NCBI GenBank assembly: GCA_028286705.1 | Contig: JAQBRC010000034.1 | Span: 1 to 15,225 of the forward strand | Reading direction: 5' to 3' | DNA length: 15,225 nt | From: Candidatus Nomurabacteria bacterium | GTDB taxonomy: Bacteria > Patescibacteriota > Minisyncoccia > Phycocordibacterales > UBA9973 | In this document: positions 5,328 through 12,637 of the stretch, piece after piece | Numbering within the stretch: position 1 is the first letter of the stretch | Layout of the letters: each line of letters opens with the position of its first letter | Notes under the pieces: model-generated | What the model was told of the DNA's origin: nothing | Databases searched by the model: none | Seen by the model: only the letters and a program-made list of their open reading frames with translations | Translations under genes and position numbers: made by a program

Positions 5328-5972
5328 ATGGAACCAATCGTCTCAACCTCATTCATTCCAAAGCGCCCAGTTTCTGCGGAACCCATTCGCAGTTCTTCAT
5401 CAGGAAGTTCTGTTGGCTTAATGTCTTTCATTACGTTCATTGTTGTTGCGGGAACAGCATTGTCTTTCGCTGGCGTGTATTTCTACAAGCAGTCACTTGA
5501 TAGTCAGAGGGCAAATTTGCAAGCGCAAATTGCTCAGGCTCAAGAAGGGCTCGGTACAAGTTTCGTTACAGACATGAAGCGTCTCAGTCAGCGTATTGAA
5601 GGGGTGAAGTCATTGATACGAGGGCATGTAGTGGTGACACCAATCTTTGCTGCACTTCAGGCAACAACACTGCAGTCAGTACAGTATCAGAACTTTACCT
5701 ATGAATTCCTTACCGACAAGACAACTAATACACAGACAGTTAGTGTCACTATCAAGGGTATAGCAAAGAACTATGCCACTCTTGCATTGCAGTCTGACGC
5801 ATATGCCAAGAGTCCGATCATTCACAATCCAGTATTCTCAGGATTGACAGTGGAGGACAAGACAGCGCGCGTTGGATTTAAGTTAACCTTCAGCGTTAAC
5901 GGTGCTGACTTGTCGTATCAGACGTTTATTCAAAACCTACAGGCCGTGCCCGCTAACACTACTACCCAATAA
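5328..5972 (+). CDS. pilN: Type IV pilus assembly membrane protein PilN-like
   Basis: 214 residues. A proline/serine-rich cytoplasmic tail of about 30 residues is followed by one membrane helix (about 31-53), a coiled-coil-prone stretch (SLDSQRANLQAQIAQAQEGL), and then an alpha/beta domain. The Gram-negative PilM-binding motif INLLP is absent; the tail has SFIPKRP (residues 8-14) in the comparable place. By position after pilM, topology and size it is the PilN member of the PilM-PilN-PilO platform. Sequence divergence is high, so the call rests on order and architecture as much as on motifs. It has its own promoter and is coupled to pilO by TAATATG. Confidence 0.85.
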   Translation: MEPIVSTSFIPKRPVSAEPIRSSSSGSSVGLMSFITFIVVAGTALSFAGVYFYKQSLDSQRANLQAQIAQAQEGLGTSFVTDMKRLSQRIEGVKSLIRGHVVVTPIFAALQATTLQSVQYQNFTYEFLTDKTTNTQTVSVTIKGIAKNYATLALQSDAYAKSPIIHNPVFSGLTVEDKTARVGFKLTFSVNGADLSYQTFIQNLQAVPANTTTQ

Positions 5973-5973
5973 T

Positions 5974-6564
5974 ATGCGATACGTTTTCTTACTACTTCTC
6001 ATAGCAGCTTCAGTCGGCATCTTTATCGTTGTTATCGTTCCTCGGTATGGAGTGATCAAGGCGGATCGTGCAGATATCGTGACATACAATGCTAACCTTG
6101 CAACAGCGCAGCAGCTGCAGCAGTCTCGCAATACATTGATCGCACAGTACAACAACATTCCCAAGGCAGATATTGATAGCATCAAGACATTGCTTCCTGA
6201 TAGCGTTGATAATATTCGATTGATTATTCAGTTGGACTCTTTAGCTACAAAGAACGGATTGTCATCATTGCGCAATGTAGATTACAATCCTATGCAGGCT
6301 GCGACTACTACCACTACTACAGATAGTCCTCGTACTACTGATGCTGTTGCAGCACAGCGTCCATACGGAGAATTTGTTATTACCTTCGAGACGGTAGGGC
6401 AGTATTCTAACTTCCTCACATTCATTTCCGACCTTGAGCAGAACCTTCGTCTTGTTGATGTAACTAATATTCAGTTCACTCCGGTTTCAGACGGTACCAC
6501 CACTACGGCGGCAAGTGCGATAACGTACAAGGTAACATTAAAGACCTATTGGTTAAAACAATAA
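5974..6564 (+). CDS. pilO: Type IV pilus assembly membrane protein PilO-like
   Basis: 196 residues. One N-terminal membrane helix (about 2-24, YVFLLLLIAASVGIFIVVIV), then a coiled-coil-prone region (NLATAQQLQQSRNTLIAQY) and a ferredoxin-like domain. IPKADIDSIKTLLPDSVDNI fits the PilO pattern of a coiled coil leading into a lipid-facing alpha/beta fold. A Thr-rich linker (ATTTTTTDSP) interrupts the domain. PilO pairs with PilN in the membrane platform. The start at 5974 is preferred to an upstream in-frame ATG at 5902, which overlaps pilN by 71 nt; 5974 begins one T after the pilN TAA and puts the membrane helix at the N-terminus. TAATATG also joins it to the next gene. Confidence 0.85.
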   Translation: MRYVFLLLLIAASVGIFIVVIVPRYGVIKADRADIVTYNANLATAQQLQQSRNTLIAQYNNIPKADIDSIKTLLPDSVDNIRLIIQLDSLATKNGLSSLRNVDYNPMQAATTTTTTDSPRTTDAVAAQRPYGEFVITFETVGQYSNFLTFISDLEQNLRLVDVTNIQFTPVSDGTTTTAASAITYKVTLKTYWLKQ

Positions 6565-6565
6565 T

Positions 6566-7207
6566 ATGAGCAAAAAAGTAAAAATCTTCGCCATAGTAGT
6601 CGGAATCATTGCAGTAGCAATCTTGGCTTTTAGCTATTTGGGCAACAATGCTCCCGTAGCAAATACCACCGGTCTTTCCACAACTGCAGGAACAGCAGTT
6701 ACTTCTGCGAACGGCACAGTGCCGTCGGGCAACTTCTTGCAGGTACTTTCAACTATCGATAGCATTACGCTCGATACCTCTATCTTTTCAAATGCAGGGT
6801 ATAAGGCATTGCGTGATTTTCCACTGTCTCTCGGTACTGCGGTGATTGGCCGTCAAAACCCATTTGCTCCAATTGGCTCAGATAGTACTGGTACGACTAC
6901 TGTCGCCCCAATACAGGTGCAGACACTGACTCCTGCAAAAATTACCAGTACGTCTGCAGAGTTTGGAGCGCTTGTTACTACCGGCAGCACTGCTGCATCT
7001 ACTGTAGTATTTCAATACGGATTGAACGATACTCTTGGTTCAGCAACTACACCAGTTAAGGTAACTACAAGTGGCACGGCACTCTTTTCAGTCACTGGCC
7101 TGACTCCGGCAACTACGTACTATGTTCAGGCAGTAGCGGTACAGGGATCGTCTACCGCTACCGGCACTATTATGAACTTCATTACTGCACCTGCGCAGAA
7201 ACGATAA
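6566..7207 (+). CDS. PilP-position pilus protein with fibronectin-III-like domain
   Basis: 213 residues. There is an N-terminal signal-anchor helix (about 4-25), then a Thr/Ser/Ala-rich linker, and a motif region ending in GRQNPFAPIG (95-104), reminiscent of the GRxPF stretch of PilP. A beta-rich domain (about 118-207) follows with the pattern of a bacterial fibronectin type III repeat: TPAKITSTSAEFGALV, VVFQYGLNDT, FSVTGLTPATTYYVQAVAV. Gene order M-N-O-this-B puts it where pilP sits in Gram-negative loci. Classical PilP links PilN/PilO to the PilQ secretin, and no secretin gene is here. The protein may instead connect the platform to the cell wall or act outside the membrane (inference). TAATATG precedes it, and its TAA overlaps the pilB ATG by 1 nt. 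Confidence 0.7.
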   Translation: MSKKVKIFAIVVGIIAVAILAFSYLGNNAPVANTTGLSTTAGTAVTSANGTVPSGNFLQVLSTIDSITLDTSIFSNAGYKALRDFPLSLGTAVIGRQNPFAPIGSDSTGTTTVAPIQVQTLTPAKITSTSAEFGALVTTGSTAASTVVFQYGLNDTLGSATTPVKVTTSGTALFSVTGLTPATTYYVQAVAVQGSSTATGTIMNFITAPAQKR

Positions 7208-8931
7208 TGTTTCTTGATTTTCTTCTCTCACAAAACATCATAACGGAACTGCAATACAATCGTGTTATGGCAGAAGTGAATCATGAATATCATGGCGATA
7301 CTACGGCTGCGCTTATGGCAGTTGGGTTGACAGAAGATGCCATTGCCCAAGCCAAGGCAACCTTTTATCGTCTGCCGTATGCGCATGTAGACGAACAGCG
7401 TGTCTTTAATCAGGCTTCACAGTATATTCCTGAGGAAGCTGCACGACAGTACAAGTTCGTGCCGATTGCATTTGAAGACCAAGTGCTTTCTATCGGTGTC
7501 ACCGAACCAGAGAACATGGAAGCAATGAACGCATTGCAGTTCATGTCAGTGAAGTTGGGTATACCATTTAAGGTATTCCTTATTTCTCCCGGCGATTTTA
7601 ATAAGGTAATGGAAGGATATAGAGCGGGAGCACAGACAGTTGATCATGAAGTTGAAGAACTTAACAACGAGCTAACGTTGGCTAACAAGCCTGATGAAAA
7701 AGCAGGGGCAACTGCAAAGCCCCTTATTCCTAACCTTCAGGAAAAGATCGTTGAAGACGCACCGATTATTAAAATCGTTGCTGTTATTATTGAACATGCC
7801 GTTGAAGGGGGAGCGTCTGATATTCACATTGAGAATAGCGGCAAGGCAGTGAATGTTCGCTATCGCGTGGACGGTACGTTGCACACTACCTTGGTATTGC
7901 CACTCAATACCTTTGATGCAATCATCGCCCGTATCAAGATTTTGGCCAAGCTTCGCTTGGATGAAAAACGAAAGCCGCAGGATGGTAGTTTTTCTACAGA
8001 AGTTGGAAAGCGCAAGATTGAATTTCGTACCTCAACATTTCCCGCATACTATGGCGAAAAGGTGGTGATGCGTATTTTGGACTCAGAGCATGGCGTGAAG
8101 TCAATTACTGACTTGGACATGTCACCTGAAAATCTGCAGATTGTTCAGGAAGGAGTAAAGAAGCCATATGGACTGATTCTTATTTCTGGACCTACTGGCT
8201 CTGGTAAGAGTACGACACTGTATTCAATGTTGAGTGCTGTTGATAGAGATGGTAGCAACGTGGTTTCCTTGGAAGATCCGGTTGAATATCAGATTCCGGG
8301 AGTGACACAGTCACAGGTGATGCCAGAAATTGGCTATACGTTCGCTTCCGGTCTCCGTTCAATTCTTCGTCAGGACCCGAACATTATAATGGTGGGAGAA
8401 ATCCGTGATAAGGAAACAGCACAGTTGGCCATTCAAGCCGCGCTTACTGGACACTTAGTGCTTTCAACTATCCACACCAACAGTGCTATCGGTATCATCC
8501 CTCGCTTGGTGGACATGGGTGTTGACCCGTACCTTATTGCCCCTACATTGGTGCTCGCTATCGCGCAGCGCCTTGTTCGTCGCGTACACCCAAGTGCCTT
8601 GCATGAAGTGCCCATGGATGACATTACCAGAGAATTTATTAAGAAAGAGTTTGCCGATTTTCCTGCAGATAAGATGGCAAATCTCCATGTTCCTGACAAG
8701 ATGTATGAGGTGCGCCCTTCATCAGAGGCGCCTTCCGGAACGAAAGGGCGTATTGCCGTATTTGAAATGTTCAATGTGGATAAGGATATTCAGCAGGTTA
8801 TCTTGAAAAGCCCTACTGAACCCGAGCTCTATAAGATCACTCGTGCCAAGGGTATGTTAACTATACGTGAAGATGCGCTTATGAAAGCCCTGGAAGGGAA
8901 GGTGACTATGCAGGAAGTCTTTGGATTGTAA
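7207..8931 (+). CDS. pilB: Type IV pilus extension ATPase PilB
   Basis: 574 residues. The MshEN/GspE N-domain spans about 5-140 (LLSQNIITELQYNRVM.., YIPEEAARQYKFVPIAFEDQ..). The RecA-like ATPase domain follows: DIHIENSGKAVNVRYRVDGT, Walker A GPTGSGKST (328-336), the Asp box (SLEDPVEYQIPGV), Walker B IIMVGEIRD (393-401) and the His box LVLSTIHTN. It powers pilin insertion into the growing fibre, docking on PilC and PilM. The four-cysteine zinc site normally found after QRLxRR is gone: residues 459-463 read R-V-H-P-S and the whole protein has no Cys. The closing GTKGRIAVFEMF element is kept. The start is shared with the pilP-like stop (TAATG). Confidence 0.95.
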   Translation: MFLDFLLSQNIITELQYNRVMAEVNHEYHGDTTAALMAVGLTEDAIAQAKATFYRLPYAHVDEQRVFNQASQYIPEEAARQYKFVPIAFEDQVLSIGVTEPENMEAMNALQFMSVKLGIPFKVFLISPGDFNKVMEGYRAGAQTVDHEVEELNNELTLANKPDEKAGATAKPLIPNLQEKIVEDAPIIKIVAVIIEHAVEGGASDIHIENSGKAVNVRYRVDGTLHTTLVLPLNTFDAIIARIKILAKLRLDEKRKPQDGSFSTEVGKRKIEFRTSTFPAYYGEKVVMRILDSEHGVKSITDLDMSPENLQIVQEGVKKPYGLILISGPTGSGKSTTLYSMLSAVDRDGSNVVSLEDPVEYQIPGVTQSQVMPEIGYTFASGLRSILRQDPNIIMVGEIRDKETAQLAIQAALTGHLVLSTIHTNSAIGIIPRLVDMGVDPYLIAPTLVLAIAQRLVRRVHPSALHEVPMDDITREFIKKEFADFPADKMANLHVPDKMYEVRPSSEAPSGTKGRIAVFEMFNVDKDIQQVILKSPTEPELYKITRAKGMLTIREDALMKALEGKVTMQEVFGL

Positions 8932-8940
8932 TTCTTTTGT

Positions 8941-8948
8941 TATATACT
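8941..8948 (+). promoter_or_regulatory. Possible promoter of pilT
   Basis: TATATACT (8941-8948) lies in the 26-nt pilB-pilT gap, 9 nt before the ATG at 8958. The -35 region overlaps the pilB stop and is weak. This is the only gap between pilB and pilC longer than one base, so a separate start for the retraction motor is plausible. Confidence 0.4.
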
Positions 8949-8957
8949 AATAGCAAT

Positions 8958-10016
8958 ATGGATTACAAAAAATCTTTTGATGAACTTATCGATATACTCA
9001 TTCGGGAAAACGGTTCTGACCTCCACATTTCAACAGGGCGACACCCTGCACTCCGTGTTAACGGCGAACTTATTTTCTTACTCAATCAAGCGGAGCTCAC
9101 TCAGGAAGATATTTCTGGCATGCTCAAGGCAGTTCTTACAGAAGAGCATTACAAGCATTTTCTTGAAGTCGAGGAACTCGACTTCTCATACCAATACCAA
9201 CCAACTATTCGTCTTCGCGGCAATTCATTCATTCAGCAAGGCAAGATGAGCATCGTGCTTCGTCTTATTCCAGAGGTGAAGACATTTGAAGAGCTAGGAC
9301 TTCCGCCAATTCTTGCAGAATTTGCTCGCAAGCGACAAGGATTCTTTCTTGTTGTTGGTCCAGTAGGGATGGGTAAGTCAGCAACAATGGCTGCTATGGT
9401 TCGCGTTATTAACGAAGAAAAGGCTGCTCACATCCTTACCATTGAAGATCCTGTTGAATACACCTATCCACAAGGCAAGTCTATTATTGACCAGCGTGAG
9501 GTTGGAATTGATACGGCAGACTTTCCCATTGCGTTGAAATCAGCATTCCGTCAGGATGTAAATGCTATTCTTATCGGAGAGATGCGAACTCCAGATACAA
9601 TTTCAACAGCTGTTACCGCTGCTGAAACAGGACACTTGGTGCTCTCTACGCTGCACACCAACAATGCTTCACAAAGTATTGATCGTATCATCGATTCATT
9701 CCCTGCAGCGCAGCAGGACCAGATTCGTACGCAGCTTGCAAGCTCACTGCTCGGCATCTTTTCGCAGCGTCTCGTTCCCCGCATTGCCGGAGGACGTATT
9801 CCCGCATATGAGTTGCTAATCAACAACAATGCGGTTGCTAATTTGATTCGCGAAAAGCGAACTCATGAAATTGACACTGTTATCGAAACAGGGTCAGAGC
9901 TAGGTATGATTGACATGAACCGCTCACTGATTGACCTTGTTCGGCGCGGGGAAATCACCATTGAAAATGCCTACGCATATTCAAGTAATCCTAAGAACTT
10001 AGAGCGTCTGATGTAA
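8958..10016 (+). CDS. pilT: Type IV pilus retraction ATPase PilT
   Basis: 352 residues. N-domain: ENGSDLHISTGRHPALRVNGEL. The Walker A is an unusual GPVGMGKSA (134-142). The Asp box is TIEDPVEYTYP, the Walker B region is ILIGEMRTPDTI, and the His box is AAETGHLVLSTLHTNNASQSIDRIID. The PilT-specific C-terminus is NNAVANLIREKRTHEI, corresponding to the AIRNLIRE motif needed for retraction. It depolymerises the fibre, giving twitching, retraction-driven attachment or DNA uptake. Key K140 and S141 are kept, although the usual T-G-S of Walker A is V-G-M. The start at 8958 (MDYKKSF) is preferred to an ATG 21 nt upstream because that one overlaps the putative promoter. pilC follows via TAATATG. Confidence 0.95.
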   Translation: MDYKKSFDELIDILIRENGSDLHISTGRHPALRVNGELIFLLNQAELTQEDISGMLKAVLTEEHYKHFLEVEELDFSYQYQPTIRLRGNSFIQQGKMSIVLRLIPEVKTFEELGLPPILAEFARKRQGFFLVVGPVGMGKSATMAAMVRVINEEKAAHILTIEDPVEYTYPQGKSIIDQREVGIDTADFPIALKSAFRQDVNAILIGEMRTPDTISTAVTAAETGHLVLSTLHTNNASQSIDRIIDSFPAAQQDQIRTQLASSLLGIFSQRLVPRIAGGRIPAYELLINNNAVANLIREKRTHEIDTVIETGSELGMIDMNRSLIDLVRRGEITIENAYAYSSNPKNLERLM

Positions 10017-10017
10017 T

Positions 10018-11223
10018 ATGAATTACTTATACTCAGCTGTTACGGATAAAGGAGAAAAGCGAGAAGGGGTGATTGAAGCCGTCAATCAGGAACTTGCCAT
10101 TGCAGGCCTACAGCGTCGCGGTCTTATCGTGACTGCCATTAAGAGTGAAGAGGGAGCAAAGAAATGGTTTGAGTTAACATTGTTTGAAAAAGTGCCACTG
10201 AAGGATGTGGTGATTTTGTCACGACAGATGGCAACATTGTTTGAAGCGCAGGTGTCTGCGCTTAAGGCATTCAGTTTGATGTCTGAAAACACTGAGAATA
10301 AGCTCTTGGGTCGCAAGCTTGCGACTGTGGTATCTGATCTGCAGGCCGGATCTTCTATTGCCGGTGCATTGGCTAAGCAGCATGATGTCTTTTCTGACTT
10401 CTACGTAAACATGGTCAAGGCAGGTGAAGAGTCTGGAAAGCTTACGCAGGTATTTACCTTCCTTGCTGACTATTTGGATCGACAGTATGCCCTTACTACC
10501 AAGACCAAGAATGCATTGGTATATCCTGCATTCGTTATCGGAGTCTTTTTTGTGGTGATGATCTTGATGTTCACAGTTATCGTTCCAAAATTGTCTGCTA
10601 TCATTTTGGAGTCAGGACAGGATATTCCTATCTATACCAAGATTGTCTTTGGTGTCAGTGCCTTCTTTGTTAACTATGGTATCTTTATGCTTATTTTCCT
10701 TGCACTTATCGTTGCATATGTTATTTATCTTGCTCGTACAACAAAGGGGAAACAGGTGGTTGATGACATTAAGTTCGGCATGCCTGTCTTTGGCAACCTA
10801 TACCGCAAGCTATACCTTGCTCGTATTGCCGACAACATGGACACTATGCTTTCCTCAGGTATTCCTATCGTTCGTGCCATTGAAATTACCGCTGATGTCG
10901 TAGGCAACAAGCGCTATGAAAGGGTAATGCGTGACGCTATGGAAGCAGTGAAGGCTGGTAAGGCATTTTCTTTGGCATTGGCAGAACACGAGGAAATTCC
11001 AAAACTGATGTCTCAAATTATCCGCGTTGGCGAAGAAACAGGATCAGTTGGTTCTATTTTGAAAATGTTGGCTAAGTTTTATAACCGCGAAGTCGATCAG
11101 TCGATCGATACCTTGGTTGGTTTGATCGAACCGTTTATGATCGTATTCCTGGGTCTTGGTGTTGGATTGCTGCTCGTTTCCGTTTTGGTCCCTATCTACA
11201 ATATTGCGGGCGGTATTCAATAG
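10018..11223 (+). CDS. pilC: Type IV pilus inner-membrane platform protein PilC (GspF family)
   Basis: 401 residues, the full family length. There are two GspF cytoplasmic domains, about 62-165 (LSRQMATLFEAQVSALKAF.., MVKAGEESGKL) and about 265-365 (MDTMLSSGIPIVRAIEI.., IRVGEETGSVGSIL). Membrane helices are at about 167-190, 218-238 and 373-396. It is the membrane hub onto which PilB and PilT dock to move pilins in or out of the fibre base. It is coupled to pilT by TAATATG, and the stop is TAG. A 74-nt gap with its own promoter separates it from the major pilin. Confidence 0.95.
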   Translation: MNYLYSAVTDKGEKREGVIEAVNQELAIAGLQRRGLIVTAIKSEEGAKKWFELTLFEKVPLKDVVILSRQMATLFEAQVSALKAFSLMSENTENKLLGRKLATVVSDLQAGSSIAGALAKQHDVFSDFYVNMVKAGEESGKLTQVFTFLADYLDRQYALTTKTKNALVYPAFVIGVFFVVMILMFTVIVPKLSAIILESGQDIPIYTKIVFGVSAFFVNYGIFMLIFLALIVAYVIYLARTTKGKQVVDDIKFGMPVFGNLYRKLYLARIADNMDTMLSSGIPIVRAIEITADVVGNKRYERVMRDAMEAVKAGKAFSLALAEHEEIPKLMSQIIRVGEETGSVGSILKMLAKFYNREVDQSIDTLVGLIEPFMIVFLGLGVGLLLVSVLVPIYNIAGGIQ

Positions 11224-11224
11224 G

Positions 11225-11233
11225 TGTTACAAT
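11225..11233 (+). promoter_or_regulatory. Promoter of the major pilin gene
   Basis: Extended -10 TGtTACAAT (TG 11225-11226, TACAAT 11228-11233) starts 2 nt after the pilC stop. A start site near 11240 gives a 5' leader of about 58 nt, unlike the leaderless-type genes nearby. The -35 would lie inside the end of pilC. Confidence 0.5.
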
Positions 11234-11269
11234 GTAAGCATTACAAGCCATTGTAATAATCGATTATTA
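11228..11269. repeat. Overlapping palindromes in the pilin leader
   Basis: ATTACAA (11240-11246), loop GCCA, TTGTAAT (11251-11257) is a perfect 7-bp hairpin at the predicted transcription start. TTACAATG (11228-11235), covering the -10 box, is complementary to CATTGTAA (11249-11256) and competes for the same arm. TAATAATCGATTATTA (11254-11269) is a perfect 16-bp palindrome overlapping both. They could be operators or alternative RNA structures controlling pilin synthesis. Confidence 0.5.
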
Positions 11270-11297
11270 TTTACCTAATTAGTGCTCAAGTATTTGT

Positions 11298-11759
11298 ATG
11301 AAAAAAACTCTTAACAAAGGTTTCACTCTGATTGAACTTTTGGTTGTTATCGCAATCATCGGTATCCTTGCATCAGTGATTCTCGCTTCTCTCAATACGG
11401 CTCGCGCAAAAGGTGCGGACGCTGCGAGTAAGGCGGACCTTTCAAACGCTCGTGCGCAGGCAGAAATCTACTACGACAACCAGGTACCAAACGGGTACGC
11501 TAACGTATGTACTACCGCTATCAGTGCTAACGGTATCGTGGCTATGATCACTGACGCTGCTTCTAAGTCTGGTACTACTGTTGGCTCCACTGGCGCTGCT
11601 GGAAGTCCAACAACAACAGTGTGTCATGACAGTGCTATTGGATGGGCTGCCGCTGTACCTCTAAAGTCAGTAGCTAGCACGTACTTCTGTGTAGACAGTA
11701 CTGGTGCTGCTAAGCAGACAACTACTGCACTTCCAGCAAGTGCTGTAGTGTGTAGTTAA
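11298..11759 (+). CDS. pilA: Major type IV pilin (PilA-like prepilin)
   Basis: 153 residues. The class III prepilin leader is MKKTLNKG, cut between G8 and F9, followed by the N-terminal helix FTLIELLVVIAIIGILASVI with the conserved Glu at mature position 5 (E13). The helix continues through ARAKGADAASKADLSNARAQAEIYYDNQ. The globular part is short, Gly/Ser/Thr/Ala-rich, and contains four cysteines that can form two disulfides. It is taken as the major pilin because it is the smallest, has a canonical leader, carries its own promoter and long leader, and is closed by a strong terminator, so it forms a separate high-output unit. PilD, the next gene, should process it. Confidence 0.88.
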   Translation: MKKTLNKGFTLIELLVVIAIIGILASVILASLNTARAKGADAASKADLSNARAQAEIYYDNQVPNGYANVCTTAISANGIVAMITDAASKSGTTVGSTGAAGSPTTTVCHDSAIGWAAAVPLKSVASTYFCVDSTGAAKQTTTALPASAVVCS

Positions 11760-11784
11760 TTTCTCACTCGTTCCGTTAACGGCA

Positions 11785-11818
11785 AACACCCCTTCATTTG
11801 TGAAGGGGTGTTTTGTTT
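11785..11818 (+). terminator. Intrinsic terminator after the major pilin
   Basis: A perfect 12-bp stem AACACCCCTTCA (11785-11796), loop TTTG, TGAAGGGGTGTT (11801-11812), followed by TTGTTT. It isolates pilA from the downstream pilD unit. Confidence 0.93.
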
Positions 11819-11830
11819 ATGCTCTATAGT

Positions 11831-11839
11831 TGGTACAAT
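11831..11839 (+). promoter_or_regulatory. Promoter of pilD, predicted leaderless
   Basis: Extended -10 TGgTACAAT (11831-11839) is followed by exactly 6 nt and then the ATG at 11846. TTGTTT (11813-11818) could serve as a weak -35 at 15-bp spacing, and it overlaps the T run of the terminator. Confidence 0.6.
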
Positions 11840-11845
11840 AGAAGC

Positions 11846-12637
11846 ATGATATTGCTACCAGTCTTTATATTTTTGTTCGGACTTATTATAGGTAGTTTCC
11901 TTAACGTGGTGATCTTGCGCCTTAACACTGGCCGTAGCGTTGCGCAGGGTCGCTCAAAGTGCGCACGATGCAACAACCCTCTTTCATGGTATGAGCTTAT
12001 TCCTGTATTTTCATTCTTGGGATTGAGAGGGAAGTGCAAGAGCTGCAAGGATCCAATCTCATTCCAGTATCCATTGGTTGAATTGGTAACGGCAATTACT
12101 TTTACCATTATCTATACCAATGTCATATTAGGGTACGGCTTCACTACACTAGCAGCCATTGTCTTTGTTTTCTCAATCATCGTTGCCTCGCTGCTAATCG
12201 TCATCTTTGCATATGACATTCGTCATATGATCATTCCTGATACGACAGTGTATCTATTCATTGCAATGGCACTGCTGTCTATTGCATGGCGTACGTTTAC
12301 AATTCCTGACTTTTCAGCCGGTATTGCCATCTTCAACGGAGTACTCGTTGCATTGCCGTTCTTTTTGCTCTGGGCAATTTCTAAGGGCAAGGCTATGGGC
12401 TTTGGCGATGTGAAGTTGGCACTGGGTATTGGATGGCTACTGGGATTGGTCGGGGGATTCAGCGCCTTGCTCTTCTCGTTCTGGATTGGGGGTATCGTTG
12501 CACTGTTCATTCTTGGACTGTCCCGCAAGTATTCTATGCGTTCAGAAATTCCATTCGCACCGTTTCTCATCCTCGGCACCTTTATTGTTGGCGTCTGGGG
12601 CATAACTATTTATTCATTCTTTCAATTATGGCTATAA
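11846..12637 (+). CDS. pilD: Prepilin peptidase / N-methyltransferase PilD
   Basis: 263 residues, polytopic. The N-terminal part is FGLIIGSFLNVVILRLNTGR, followed by the methylase-domain zinc site C39-x2-C42 and C64-x2-C67. The two catalytic aspartates are D124 (in AYDIRHMIIPD) and D188 (in GFGDVKLALG, the GxGD signature). It cuts prepilins after the leader Gly and N-methylates the new N-terminal Phe; all five pilin-like proteins in this window are likely substrates. The start at 11846 is preferred to an ATG at 11813, which lies in the terminator T run and upstream of the promoter. The last 10 nt overlap the next gene. Confidence 0.95.
   Translation: MILLPVFIFLFGLIIGSFLNVVILRLNTGRSVAQGRSKCARCNNPLSWYELIPVFSFLGLRGKCKSCKDPISFQYPLVELVTAITFTIIYTNVILGYGFTTLAAIVFVFSIIVASLLIVIFAYDIRHMIIPDTTVYLFIAMALLSIAWRTFTIPDFSAGIAIFNGVLVALPFFLLWAISKGKAMGFGDVKLALGIGWLLGLVGGFSALLFSFWIGGIVALFILGLSRKYSMRSEIPFAPFLILGTFIVGVWGITIYSFFQLWL

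Noticed and set aside
5902..5973. Longer PilO starting inside pilN
   Set aside because: It would put 24 Arg/Pro-rich residues before the membrane helix, while the TAATATG junction offers a start at 5974.
6301..6345. ACT-rich stretch in pilO as a DNA repeat element
   Set aside because: It is a Thr-codon run (ACT/ACC) encoding a linker, without regular unit length outside the coding frame.
12433..12627. Longer first pseudopilin starting inside pilD
   Set aside because: The added 65 residues are an out-of-frame reading of pilD and would destroy the short class III leader needed for processing.
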